A program made the translations under genes and the position numbers. The notes beneath the pieces were generated by a model that saw nothing but the letters and a program-made list of their open reading frames with translations, did no database searches and was not told the DNA's origin. Shown here piece by piece: positions 46,644 through 58,878 of a stretch of 64,000 nucleotides of DNA. The stretch lies in the NCBI RefSeq assembly GCF_963576545.1, contig NC_083638.1, forward strand, positions 23,956,090-24,020,089, given 5' to 3'. The stretch's first letter is position 1; each line of letters begins with the position of its first letter. Source of the stretch: Limanda limanda (lineage: Eukaryota; Chordata; Actinopteri; Pleuronectiformes; Pleuronectidae).

Positions 46644-49124
46644 ATCTTAGGGTTCAAAATGGCCCCTAACAGGCAAATAGGGATTCAAAATGTAGTAGAG
46701 TCAGTAGCGTGAACTGGACAGCGATCTGACAACTTTGAAAGTCGTGTAGTCTGAACATGGCATCAGCGAGTCTCATATCACAAGGTGTAATGGCAGCTCA
46801 TTGTGGTGGTGTGAAGGACGGGAACCTTGCCCCAGCTTAGGTCTGGACATGCAGTCATTTGTAGAGTCAGTCACATGTTTCATAACATACTTGAACTGTA
46901 GAAAATCCATGCATGAAATCATAATTGAAATCGCATTGAGTTGCAAGAGGCTGCATTTAGAGCTTGACTGGCAATCAACAACAGCAACAATGTGGAGACG
47001 TCAGCAGGCATGTGCAAAAAATGGTTCCTTCAGTTTCCTGCCACTGTTGTACTCATTATTAAGTCAAGTACTTATACATCAATCATTATTCATTACTCAT
47101 TTTTAAAGTGATTGCTTAACTTATTACTTGCTGAGAGCTATTCTGTGACAGGATTTGATATATTTTCGAACTCCACCATTGTTGCATCGACTCTTGAGCT
47201 TAAATTATAATGGTTTGACAATTCTGTGTTTTTGTGTTAATTTGAACCATTCATCATGATCAATGATATTCAGTCATTTGATACAAATAATTTAACTTAA
47301 ACTTAATTTTAAATCATTTCTCAAGAGCCAACAAACAAAAGACAAACAAAGGTTTAAGACCATTTACAAAGGTAAAAAGACTTTGGATTAATATTTTAAA
47401 AAAGTACTCGATTGCAAAACGTACAGAATTTGTAACAAGTGAATAAGCCATTGGGGCTGTAAGTGATCCATACGTCCAGCTATGCTAATTCACTGTCATA
47501 TCTCAGAGGACGCCTTCTGTGGGAACAAAGAAAGTATATCACTGCCCCCCCTCCCACCGCACAACCCATTATTCAAAACTAATACAGTTTCATTAAAACA
47601 ATCCAGATGAATGATTTAATGTTACACTTCGGAATTGTAAAGTGGTATACATTATTATGATGACACATTTGTTTGTTTCTTTTAACCTCCCCACCATCAC
47701 ATATTTACTGCTTGAGTGTCCCCTGGCGCCCTTTCCTCAGAGTACACTCATGTTTACCCCCCTTGTCCATTTACATAAAAATATCCATGCACCAATAGGG
47801 AGGCAGGAACAAAGTGGCTGCATCCGTAAGGTGGCAGACTTTAATCCCCAACAGAAAAGGCAAAATCCACTAGTGCCCCTGCCTCTATGGCTTCATGTTA
47901 AATTTATGGTCTGACAATGTGCACTGGCCGGTACGCGTGGACATACTGTATTTGTTCTCGCTCTAGACTCTCCTGAACGTGGTGATGATTAAACAGGACG
48001 GCTCATTTAGAAGTCATCGTCCAGGAAAGCATAGAATATTTAATTTAAGGGAATCAAGATGAAACAAGAAGAACGCATCTTGGCTATATGCCCAAATTAT
48101 TATCAAGGTTAAAATGTTCAAATGGGTCAATATCAATTATTATCACAATAAATGTCACATCATTATTTCTTTCAAGTTTAAAGACGGATTTTTGCTCCTG
48201 AGTGAAGGTTATGGCTTCAAACTCTTCCTTATAAACAGAGAATGAAAAAAACTTGATTAAAAGACAGATTCAAACTAATCATGTGTTATACCTCCTCACT
48301 TTGATTCCACAAAGTATTAGCATTTTATCAATATATAGTGAACTATTGATGAAATGTATATTGCAGTAACTACATGATCTTTGTACAAGATATACATTGA
48401 ATGCTGAAAGATTTGGTTGATGAATTTATACTTGTGTCAGTTTGGTCTAACAGCAAGAAAGGAACTCTTACAAGCAGTTATTTTAGCCAATAACATTTTC
48501 AGAAATTTAGTCAAAACAGGAAGTCACAGTTTTAAATTTTAAATGGAAAGATGGATAACCGGACTTCTTCTTCTAACTCGTTTTACTCTTACATTTTCTA
48601 ATTAGAAATTTTACCAACATGATTTTGAAAGTTTTCCTCCTCAACTAATTCTAGTAATACCAATACTCTTACATTAGCATTTTCCCTAGAGCAGGAAAAG
48701 ATACAAAACATGGACAAGGTGCTTCTTTGAGGGTTGTTGAATCTGACATCAGTATGTGCTGCATGAGTTGTTGTTTTCACTTCTCATCATATTTCTACAC
48801 GTCCACTCCAAAATAATCAAAACCAAGTGATTGTAGCATGAGGGACATATTGAGGAAAAATATTAGAGACGCTTGCATTGCTTGATTTAATTTTTAAACC
48901 AGGATATAAAAATGTAAGCAAACATCTACATAGTGAAATATCCCTTTCAATATTAAAAGTGCACTTGGAGTTTACAAGTAGAAATCCATAGATCACATCA
49001 CAAGACAGCTGCAACGATATCGCAATAAAAAGCTTTGCAAATCATATTCATTGAATTACACAAATTACATATGTAGCTCAAAACCTCTGAAAATGTGATG
49101 ATGATCCCCCTTTTTTAACTTCTG

Positions 49125-49400
49125 GCTGATAATTCATCAGCCCACACTGGCAAAGTATTCGGCTTGTGAAAAATGCATGAATTACTAATTAATGAGGCAT
49201 TCTCGCAACATTTACATATTCATAAAGGTGTGTAATTCACATATGCATGAGCGAGCTGAGTGATAGCTTTGAGAGAATAACACATATTGCAAGAAAGAAA
49301 CCTTTATTTTGTTAAATTCATGAAAAAGCTGAGGGAGCAGAGACGCTTTTAAAAAACATTACGCATTTATTCCTCCCCACAGAAATGCAGTCAAATGCTT
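49125..49400. promoter_or_regulatory. candidate conserved non-coding element
   Basis: Dense homeodomain/POU-like words: ATGCATGAATTACTAATTAATGAG (in parts, 49172-49195), CATATTCATAAAGG and CATATGCATGAGC, without simple repeats. This is among the most enhancer-like sequence by eye in the gene-poor region. Conservation untested. Confidence 0.35.
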
Positions 49401-51118
49401 TGGGAGACAAATGCACTGAGGAGAAGCAATGATGTGAAACAGTATGCAAAATTACATTTTCTGAAATATTGTCCCATGTGGATTTTCAAAAGTTCATTTA
49501 GAAACCCAGTGTTCCTAACAACTGTGCTCAGAAAATCTGATTGATTTACATAGATAGAAATGTGTTTTCAGCCCCGTCTTAGATCAGCAAGAATATATGC
49601 AATGCACTCAAGACAAACTAGCACATACATTTACATTAAAAAAAAGCTAATAAAGATAAATCCAATACTTAACATTTTCATATTGTATTAAAAATCTAGA
49701 TGTATGGACATAAACATTAGTTTCAGTTGTATTTTCTTTGTAAACACGCAGTCATGTTCTCTCGTCATCTCTCTTTTGCTTTGAATTGCAATCTTAAATC
49801 TTTGCTTCCTGAATTAATAATGAAATTAATGAAATTAGTCGTCATTGTTTACTTTATAGTTAAAATCAACGCTATAGCTGTGCCATGATGTGCGCTTTTT
49901 GGAGACAAACCATTTCAGTGAAGCAGGTCCAAGATGATTTGGCTGGAGTCGATGCCTGTCCCTCTTCTGAAAGCGCCCCTCCATTGTTTCAAGGGGCTTT
50001 GTGAAAGCTGTCCCAAATATGGGTCAAAAAAAGCACAAATAACATTCACATGGTTCCTAGGCTCTCCTCACAGCTATGCACCAAAGAATGACAAGTCCAA
50101 CAAAACCATGTTGAGTTTTTCACCCTCTGCCATTGTCTCTGCACATTAACTCCAAGCTGGGCCTTTTCAGCCTGGCCAGAGTTGTGTCAGGCCTCCTCGG
50201 ACACAGCCCAGCACAATCAGCAGGCTTGGCCTATTTAAAATGCCATGCAGAGTCTGATTCACTCCTTTGTTCAATTACCAAAAAAATAGCTCTTGTATGT
50301 ATTGTACAAAATGTCCAATGAGAGAGAACACAAGGAAGCAAGTGAGAATGGTGTCTGTGGCCAAGTGGACACATTGATTTCAGAGTAAAATCCTTTGTCC
50401 ACCAGGTTATTGTTTCAGTTGAGAAGGAAAACCAAGAAAGAAAGGCCAGAGATTTCTAGGCCACAGAGTTAAAGAGATAAAGGCAGGTTTTAATTCAAAA
50501 TTTAAATTTAAAAAAACGAAAACACAATGATGCTTTAGCAACACACAAAACCGAAATGCAGGCCAAAATGTGGAACATTTAATTATTCACAGAATATAGA
50601 TGAAGTCCCTTGAAGATGCAGTAAATCTAGGAAGAATTGCGTTTTAGGATGCTTAAGTTTGAGTTTAACCTTGCAGGACTTTTGGAAGGCACTTCTGAGC
50701 ATCAGGCGCGGGGTTTTGGCAGCTGCACAGGGAGCCTGGTGGGTCAGCCCTTCTCCGGGAGCTGCTACCCCACACTAATCTATTTTAAACCATCTGTGAA
50801 ATTAGCAAGATTTCCTAAGTCCTTCACCTCCAAGGATTAAAGCATTGCTAAGGGTCTGAGCTGTTCTTACATACTGTTCTTGTATACATGTTTGATGACT
50901 CTTGGGATCTCTCCCAGCTTCCTTTCTTTCACCTGGGCTGGACATAGATAGAAATAAGCTGAAAGTCCCATGCATGATAAGAATGGCAAACATCTGGCTG
51001 AGCGTCTCTGCAAGTCTGGAAACATATACATACAATAAATTAACATAATTTTAAGTGATGATAAATAGGAAAAAAAAAAAAGTGTTACATGTTTTTACAC
51101 CCAGTTACATATTAGGTA

Positions 51119-51151
51119 CTAGGCATGGCTGTTTCAAAAAGCCATACCTAG
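51119..51151. repeat. 12-bp stem hairpin
   Basis: CTAGGCATGGCT (51119-51130) and AGCCATACCTAG (51140-51151) pair with one mismatch, which becomes a G-U pair in a minus-strand RNA, around a 9-base loop. Confidence 0.7.
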
Positions 51152-51224
51152 GCACGGTAGCGTCTCTGCCAAAGCCAGTTCAATAAAGTCATGAGTCAAC
51201 TCTAATGAGAAAATCAGATAAATA

Positions 51225-51560
51225 GCAGCTGTTCTGGGGGAAATGGTGTTGTCTGACAGATTCACTGTGTGCAGCGGCTGTAGCATTGAGCAGATCCAAA
51301 TGAGTAAAATATTGTTCCAGGAGCCCCTCGCTGCACCCCTTCCCTCCGGTGTTTAGTCATCAGGATTGTGAAATAGCAGTCCCGCCGCTACATGACAGCA
51401 TTGCAGTATTAATTATTATGAGCCGCTCAAATATACACATCTTTGTACAACGTTGACAGTTCATCCAAACGGGCCACTTACAAACTGCAGGATTACTCCC
51501 CACAGCTCACCGGGTCCCCAATTATTCCTCCCAACCTCTAATGCGGTTCACTTGCAGCTC
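51225..51560. promoter_or_regulatory. candidate conserved non-coding element
   Basis: A GC-balanced stretch in AT-rich surroundings with GCAGTATTAATTATTATGAG (51403-51422) and mixed, non-repetitive flanks. The compositional contrast and homeodomain core suggest a regulatory element; unproven. Confidence 0.3.
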
Positions 51561-53673
51561 TACGGGTACAATGCAAAGCAAAAACAGCTGAAAGATTAAA
51601 AAAATGGTCCCACGATCAGGATTAAAATATCACCAACTCAGCAGCGCTGTAATGTGGCACACTGACCCGCACAATAATGTAAAGACAAATACACAAAACA
51701 CAGAGCTTTTCTCCATGCTATTAGTTGTCATGCATGCTTGGAAAATTACTATGAGATTTATTGTGCAGAGGTGTACGTCTAGTTTTCCATCTACTGCTGG
51801 AGAGTGCTTACACAGACATCTATTACAGACGCTGCAGTTAAACTGTGGCTTTCATATGCTCTTGGGAAGGCAGCAAACAGTACAATGATAAAAGACAAAG
51901 TGATTGATTGAAACAACAAATGAAACAGTTTCCCCAAATGGTCGAAATGACTTTATTTCCAGAGTCTTTTTTTTATTTCCTTTCTGTTGCGAACACAGAG
52001 CAAGATGAACTTTAAATCAGCAAAGTGTGTGTTGAGTTGTAATAACTCTGACCTAGAATTTATTTGAAATGTTTTACCACTTGCATCAAGCAGGACATTA
52101 TTTCAAAAGGAAGCAGGGTGTAGAACACATTATAATTATGATGATAATGAGCAATATATGGCAGAGATCCAGAGAAGAGTGATGGACATAGTCTGGGCTT
52201 ACAACTCTCAAGATGACCTCTGGCTCTGGCACACACATGCACACACTCTCACGTGCACATACGTACATTAACACACACAGCGTCTTTATCCCTGAAAGTC
52301 TTCTTTCAGGAGGTCAAGGATCTGCAGGGTTTGTTTTTGTGCAGATTATTCTGGAAACAAAACCATGGTAATCGGCTGCTGAGTAATCGCCCCCTTTTGG
52401 TTCAAATCTGCCCAAATAATTGTGTCACATTTGAACAGAATATGGTGTAAACCAACAATATGTATGTTTAATGTTGTTAATAATCCTCATGAATTTGTGT
52501 TTTCAAAAGGATTTTGAAGTATGTGAAAACTATTTGGCTGTAAACATAAAATACTGTTTATTCTATATCTTTGCTGAATATTTGATGGTGATTATATACT
52601 GAGGGGTAAATATCCATTTTGCCAAGTACGCCCCTTTAATCAGCGTTTTAAATTCAATATTTAATCAATTGTCAATGTCAGTCCATTGCTCTTCTGTTCC
52701 AGGCTTGTAATTAAACTGTGACTCATTGATTAGATTTTCATTGTGTTGTTTTGAGGTTTATTGGGCCTATGAGCAGTGCCTTCAAACCAATGTCTGGACT
52801 GGTTTACACAGAGTTTGCTGCTGGTTTCTTTTTGGTGCATGTGCACATGGACATGTGTGCACGTGTGATGCAGTTATCTTTTCTTTGCTGCAGTTTCTTC
52901 AGAGCTTTGCCAGATGGTGATATCAAATGTGTTAAATAGTGGTGAATGAATTAAATTTTTGTCTGGCAAACAGGTCTGGGTGTGGATTGTAAACAAGCAA
53001 GACACAGACCAACAGATGTACTGGTTGGGTAGTGATTAATACACAAAGACAGAGATACACTATAACCCAGCTAGTCAAGGTAACGTGGCTGTGATTTGCT
53101 GACATCAAACTGGGAGAGGAGAAAAACTGAAGTTTGCCTTATTGCTGTTCCCACAATTCCCTTTTATTGTTTTATGTTTTCACCACCAGAAGGGTAGTTC
53201 TGTTTCTCTTATCGGAGTTGTAAACTCAGACACCTGGTTTGAGACATAGGACAGAAATGAGGATTCATGAGGTCTGTCAGTCCAAAGTGTGGCTTCATGT
53301 GTGGTGCCCAGGCAGGTAGATTTAGCTAGATGAAGACATGCTTGAATAAATGAAATCACTGGCTATCAAGTTGGGGGAATGTTACCTTGGAAAGCCTAAT
53401 TTTATTCTCTTTGTAATAACTAAAGTTTGGCCAAACATGTCTGAGCTGCTTGCGCTTCAGTAAATGAGTGGGGACTCCACTGGAACAACTAGTTCCCAAT
53501 CAGCATCAACATGCGAATGTATCTTTGTCTTTGAAGAAGTTTTCATAATAATGTAACAGTAATACTTGCACTATTTTTATTTTAATCATATCGACACATT
53601 AGGAATGTAGTAAAGATGCAAAATATTAGCCTTACAATTGCTTTATCAGTTAATTATTTTTGATTCCTTGACA

Positions 53674-53679
53674 TTTATT
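53674..53679 (-). terminator. candidate distal poly(A) signal AATAAA
   Basis: An AATAAA on the minus strand about 5.4 kb after the sox6 stop. It would end an extended UTR that includes the miR-338 and second miR-219 seed matches. It lies in AT-rich DNA where such hexamers arise by chance. Confidence 0.25.
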
Positions 53680-55005
53680 TGCAAATAAAGAAATCAACCA
53701 TTTGTACAAATACAATTAAGCCATTGATAGTTTACGTACATAACATGTTTTCTCAGCCTTATTTTCTATAATTTAATATTATTTTAGAGGCAATAATTAC
53801 AATAAATAATGTCAGCAACAACTGATTGTTGGTTATTATGAGCTGTTAAAATAAATTAGTTTGAGAGACTGAATGTCATCCTGTGTTTTGGAAAAAAAAA
53901 ACTTAAAAGAGAAAGGAAGTCTAACAAACCTTGTATTCTCATGTGAGTTTTGCACTTTGTGTTTGTGTCTGATGGGTAGACATTTCTGAATACAGACTAA
54001 AATAAGTCAGCAAGATAAGACAGCAGTTTAAACCTCCACTTTAAAAATAAGTACTCAAAGCTTAAAACAAAGTCTCTTTAATTTGTAAGTGTCAACAGCA
54101 GTACAAAAGATGGAGTGATGTGAGAAGCTTTATGTAACACAATTTCTGTCTCTTTTACAGAAAAGGAGGAAATTCTTGAGGTAAATGAGCTTTAAACAGG
54201 CAGTTCCTCAGCCCAGTGTTTCATCGTTACAACAGACTGAGCCGCACAGAAAATGGTGTTACATTATAAGATGCCTGAATCAAGCCTGTGGGGATAATTG
54301 AATCATTTACAGTCTCCACATTCCTGTGGCGCCCAGATGTACCCAAATGTCACTCATTGGTTTTTGTTTGTTCTTGATATAGAGTATTAATACTACCAAA
54401 GCTGAGGAGATCGCTCTCCACACACACCACTGTAAAATTATTCACCTTAAGTTTACCTCACGTCAATACTGCACATGGAAACCAAAGACTTGCTGGTGTA
54501 CACTTTGAAGCCAAGCAAAACAAACATTAAAAAAAAAAAATCTCTTTTTTTTTTCATTTTAGCAATAATACCCCGAGCAAATATTTGATCTTTTGTACTG
54601 TATAAAGAAGAATGTGAACACAAATGTGATGGCAACATTATTTTTAAGTTGAATTAAAAACTTTACATTGGACTGTACAAGATATTATGATAAACTATTT
54701 ACATATTCAGACATAAACTTTTTTTTAAAGCAGCAACAGACACTATGTATTTCATTTTCTCTAATAACACCCAAACAATACTTGCCATGGGCCTAGGTAC
54801 CTGCCAGGAAGAAAAAAAAAAAAAAATTTCTACGCAGAAATTGTAATTGTATCAGGCTGCCAGCGATTTCAGTGGCTCCAGTGATTGAAGAGCCACACAC
54901 AGTGTTGCTTGAGAGACAACTCTAAAAAGCAAAGTACCAGAGACAACCATAAATATTGCCCCAAACAACAAATTTTACACTTCTGAACAGCAGCTAGCAT
55001 GTCAG

Positions 55006-55013
55006 TCCAGCAT
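55006..55013 (-). promoter_or_regulatory. 8-mer miR-338-3p seed match in possible extended UTR
   Basis: ATGCTGGA on the minus strand, a full 8-mer match to miR-338-3p, the partner of miR-219 in oligodendrocyte maturation. A 7-mer-m8 miR-499 match (AGTCTTA) lies nearby at 55535-55541. Confidence 0.35.
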
Positions 55014-56049
55014 GTCAGTGAATTGTGCTGATTAAATTAACACAGAGAACATTCCCACCATATACATCACAAAGTTCAGACAGAAAAAAAAAATCAAATT
55101 ACAGTAAGTAATGTTGAAACAGTATACAAGCTTTTGTCTTCAGACGTCCATTCAAACATTTGCATTTGTCTAACAAGAGGATTAAGAGAAAACAAGTGTG
55201 AGGGCTACATCTGCAGATGGCTGGATAGTCATGAACATCGTTCATTTAAAAAATCTGAAACATACAAAAAAAAATAGATGGCAAGGAGAGAATTAACCAA
55301 GAAAACTGCTCTGTCGTTTTTTTGACACAATACAACTAAATAAATATTTGCACGCTCCCACCGTTTGAAATAATATAACATTTTAACATAATTTGTGTTT
55401 GAAAACAGTCACTCGAAAAAAAACACAAATTCTGTTGTGATAATGTAAATGCAAGCCAAATGCATGCACGTGAGTTTAGGATGCAGCTACTCATAAGAAA
55501 TTTGCCATGAGTGCTGCAATAAAGAAGACACAAGTAAGACTGAACAGCACAGCACTGCATCATGATTGAAGGAACAATATTGGATTATTATTTTTTTTTA
55601 CGTCAAGTGCTTGTTTAAATGAGTACCTTACTTGTAATAACTGTATTATAAAAGTCTAATGACTATAGATTTGTATTTCAATTGGCTCTTTGAATACTCA
55701 AGGGGAGAAACTAACTAGATATTGAGCAAGTGAGGTGCTTCTTTCTGTCGAAGGTCCAATACGGCTCCGCTCCAATAAGCAGGAAGAAAAGTTCAGCATC
55801 TACATGAGGTACAGTGACTTGTCAGGTTTTTAAACACATGAGATCATGTACAAAAATAAAACTTAAAAAAGAGAGAAAGTAAAACAAGGACAGCCAAATG
55901 CATAACTTATATTTCACTAATGAACAAAAATATATTTTTCCTATGTTATATTTACAATAAATTCTAAATGAGATGGCAAATTCACTGAAAACCATTTTTT
56001 GCTCCAATTCATCAAGTACATTTAGCTTTTTTTTTTCTTCCTTTGACTA

Positions 56050-56057
56050 TGATTGTC
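56050..56057 (-). promoter_or_regulatory. 8-mer miR-219 seed match in possible extended UTR
   Basis: GACAATCA on the minus strand, a full 8-mer match to miR-219-5p. It functions only if the sox6 transcript extends past the proximal poly(A) signal. Confidence 0.35.
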
Positions 56058-57298
56058 CGTGTTGATGTTGTTTTACTGACAATTTTAGAGCCAGCAGCGG
56101 CTGATAATAAATACAATATGTCAATACTCTACAGTTTCAAATACAATATACAATGCACTGAAGTCTGGTGTTTTTCGCGGCTGACCGAGCCTGCTGTTGA
56201 ATTTTCTGCTCGCTTCCTTGTGCTGAGTGTCTCCCCTTGGCAGCCCTGAAGCTTAGAGAAAGTGTTCATTCATCATACGTGTCTTTGCATAAATAAACAA
56301 AATATGTAGAGAAAAAAAAGACTCAAATCTGGCAACTGTGAGAGCAAACCCACTTTAGTCAAACTGGTGGATTTTGTTCATTCAGGGTGTTTTTTTTTTC
56401 TTCCTCAAACAGCTTCACATTAATCAGAATTGATAAAAATACAATTTCTATCCAGTGCTTATAACACTTATGAAACATTGTCTCCTCGTGAGTTCTTGTT
56501 GTCATTTTTTTCTTTCCTTTTTTTTGTCTTTTTTGCTGTATAAGCACAGTCAAGTCTCAGTTCCGTGAAGAGTCCATTATAACTATCAGCCAACTAAAGC
56601 AATGTGGCATGGTCATTAAAATATTTACAATCACATACAAATCAATCTAACCACCAGCAAACAGGAGCAAACAGCTTGAAAATACTAAACAGGTTGACTT
56701 GGAGGGAAATCCACTTGGGTTTGTTTGTTTGCAGGAGAGTGTTCTTCAAATGTTTTGTACCTCAATGAGAACAATGTAGAATAGATGTGATGGAAAAACA
56801 ATTGGGATTGTTGATGAGGTGTTTACAAATAAATAAAACCCTACAAGACTTAATATAAATGCTTCTCAAAAATAGGAACAATGCAAGCCAGCTCTGAACA
56901 GGTTTTGACAATACGAGTACAGAAGATAACAGTGCTAAAGTGATATTAAGAACCATCTGTACCAATTATAGCTATTGGAGAAAAATGCAGTGACCAGCAG
57001 TGGGGATCTCAACTAGTTAAATACACTGACCAGCCATTCAGATCCTTCAAAAAGCTCTGCTTTCCTGATGAAATGGACGGGTTCAAGGGCAAGAGAGGGG
57101 AATAGCTGGACTCATGCATTAATAATGCTGTATTTCAGATGATACCCAGTCGTCAGTCATTTTAATAATCCCCCACAGCTTGATGTACTTGTTCCATCTG
57201 CTCGCCAGTGCCTGGTGATTGGACCGGGGTGGGAGCCCTGTTGAGGCCTTACTTCCAGCACTTTGATGGAGAGCACAATGAGTGACACACACCCCATT

Positions 57299-57304
57299 TT
57301 TATT
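57299..57304 (-). terminator. sox6: poly(A) signal AATAAA, proximal
   Basis: An AATAAA hexamer on the minus strand, the first after the sox6 stop codon, followed within about 5-17 bases by a GT-rich tract and then a T/C-rich stretch. A secondary ATTAAA lies 138 bases further on (57161-57166). Confidence 0.55.
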
Positions 57305-57346
57305 GTTTCCCATCCCTCCCTGGTGTTTGCTTCTTCTCTGAGCCAG

Positions 57347-57363
57347 ATGGCGCCCCCTGGGTG
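57347..57363 (-). promoter_or_regulatory. CTCF-like site near the sox6 3' end
   Basis: The minus strand reads CACCCAGGGGGCGCCAT, matching the CTCF core CCACCAGGGGGCGC at about 12 of 14 positions, including the whole AGGGGGCGC block. It lies about 45 bases before the proximal poly(A) signal. This is a motif match only; occupancy is unknown. Confidence 0.35.
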
Positions 57364-57746
57364 CTGAGGTTGCCACAGGCAGGGGTCAGAGCAGGGCATG
57401 GCAGGGAGGGGAGCCACTTAGACCTTCTGCCCCGTAAAGAGGATCTGAGTCACAACATCAAGGCCTTGACCGCTAGAGGAGCTTTATCTAACTGCAGGCT
57501 CCAGAAGGTCACCGCTTGTCAGCTTTTTGCTGAAATTAGGAGAGACTTTGTCCTTGTTGCTTCTGATTCGTTGCATGTCATGCTAAGTGCATTACAAAAG
57601 CTGATGAGATTATTAGAAATAAAAAAATAAGGCTCAAAGGTGACAGAATGAGAATTAATTTTAAGTGCACGCGTTAAGCTACCTGTCGTGTGACGAGGCA
57701 ATTTAGGAAACGATTTTCGGGTTATCCCCATAAACTGTCACTTCTT

Positions 57747-57809
57747 TTAAGACTGCTTCAGTAATCAACTCATTGCATCAACCTAATGACTGTGCACTGC
57801 TTTAAGACT
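57747..57809 (-). promoter_or_regulatory. sox6: two 8-mer miR-499 target sites
   Basis: On the minus (mRNA) strand, AGTCTTAA occurs at 57747-57754 and again at 57802-57809. Each is a full 8-mer match to the miR-499-5p seed (UAAGACU plus an A opposite base 1). The sites are 55 bases apart, start to start, just over the distance usually given for cooperative action. miR-499 repression of Sox6 in slow and cardiac muscle is established in mouse and zebrafish. The six-base core GUCUUA is shared with miR-208. Confidence 0.7.
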
Positions 57810-58362
57810 TCTTAGTGTCAGTTTAAGATTTACAATGTCTAAAAAGAATTAAGATTGAAAAAAAAAAATGAAGTTCTCAGACCTAAGATTTTAAACTTGC
57901 CGTCCAAATGGGGCTAAAGCGTTTATCAGAACATACTGTAGCTACACATTGTACAACATCAATTTGAGATTGTAATGCCCCCAAAGCTGCCTTTCACTGC
58001 GGTTCCAATCCCTCAGATTGGAGGCCTTTGGCCCTTTAGCATCCTGGCCTGATTACAATCGCTCTGATTAAGAACTTGGTAAGTCAGACTGGGCTGCGGA
58101 GCTGGAAATGAGTGAAGGATGCCACAGTGCTCTCTGTGTGTGGACTGGGAGGAGGAAATGAAAGGGCTGGCCGGTTTCATTGATGATCACTGCATTGGGC
58201 TCCCTGGAGGACAGCTAGCGTCACGAGCTACCGACCAGAGATGTCACGTACTGTAACCTCCTGCAGAGCCTTGTGCCTCCAAGTTCCTGAGTTTGATTTG
58301 TTTGTTCTGTTTGGGTAAATTAAAGAAAGACTGGATAATGAAGCTGCATTAAGAGATCAAGA

Positions 58363-58387
58363 GATTGTCTAAGACTCTCATAAGACT
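58363..58387 (-). promoter_or_regulatory. sox6: composite miR-219 / miR-499 target site
   Basis: The minus strand reads AGTCTTAT (58381-58387 core), AGTCTTAG (58370-58376 core) and GACAATC (58363-58369). The first two are 7-mer-m8 matches to miR-499; the last is a 7-mer-m8 match to miR-219-5p and directly abuts the second miR-499 match. Both microRNAs are known regulators of Sox6, in muscle and in oligodendrocytes respectively. Abutting sites would be expected to compete rather than cooperate. Confidence 0.55.
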
Positions 58388-58692
58388 TTACCGATTTTAG
58401 AAACAACTTGAAATGTTTGGCACCTCAGCACTAAATTTTGTGTAATAACAATCAACGAAAACATCAATAATTATTATTTCCCTCTGTAATAAATTGGTAT
58501 CACTCGATATGAATTTTGAGATATTTTGTACTGGTAATATTTTACTCTTGATTTAAAACATTCACAAGCTGTTGGCTGGCACACTATACCTGAGTGAGTA
58601 TATTATTCCCATTTTGAACAGTTACATCATATATCAAAATCATCTAATTGAAGAGACAAACAAGGTAAGTGACTGTTAAGAGTCCAAATCTT

Positions 58693-58716
58693 ACATCAAA
58701 TATTGATATTTGATGT
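58693..58716 (-). repeat. 24-base near-palindrome in the sox6 3' UTR
   Basis: ACATCAAATAT and its exact complement ATATTTGATGT flank a two-base centre; two more copies of TCAAATAT follow within 25 bases. It could form a small hairpin in the mRNA. Confidence 0.75.
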
Positions 58717-58878
58717 ATATATGTCAAATATCAAATATTCAATTTCAAGTTCTGTCTTTTGTTCTAGGCATTAATCTAATTGTGTAAATGTCTATGATCA
58801 CAATGAAAACATAAACAATGACATTAAAAAAATTCTAAATTACCACAACCAAACTGCTTCACACACTTGAAGAAACAC

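Larger units (their letters stand above)
46641..53649. other. non-coding DNA between sox6 UTR and the gene-poor interval
   Basis: No gene recognised; open frames are all under 105 codons without domains. It contains two candidate regulatory segments (listed separately) and a short hairpin (51119-51151). Confidence 0.6.
53650..57279 (-). other. sox6: possible extended sox6 3' UTR
   Basis: Downstream of the proximal poly(A) signal the minus strand stays U-rich (long A runs on the + strand at about 54531, 54811, 55084 and 55266), as is common in vertebrate UTRs. It contains 8-mer seed matches for miR-338 (55006-55013) and miR-219 (56050-56057) and a 7-mer for miR-499 (55535-55541), all in the sense orientation of sox6. 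Candidate distal signals are ATTAAA at 54077-54082 and AATAAA at 53674-53679. Mammalian SOX6 also has a multi-kilobase UTR. No transcript data are available here, so this is inference. Confidence 0.4.
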
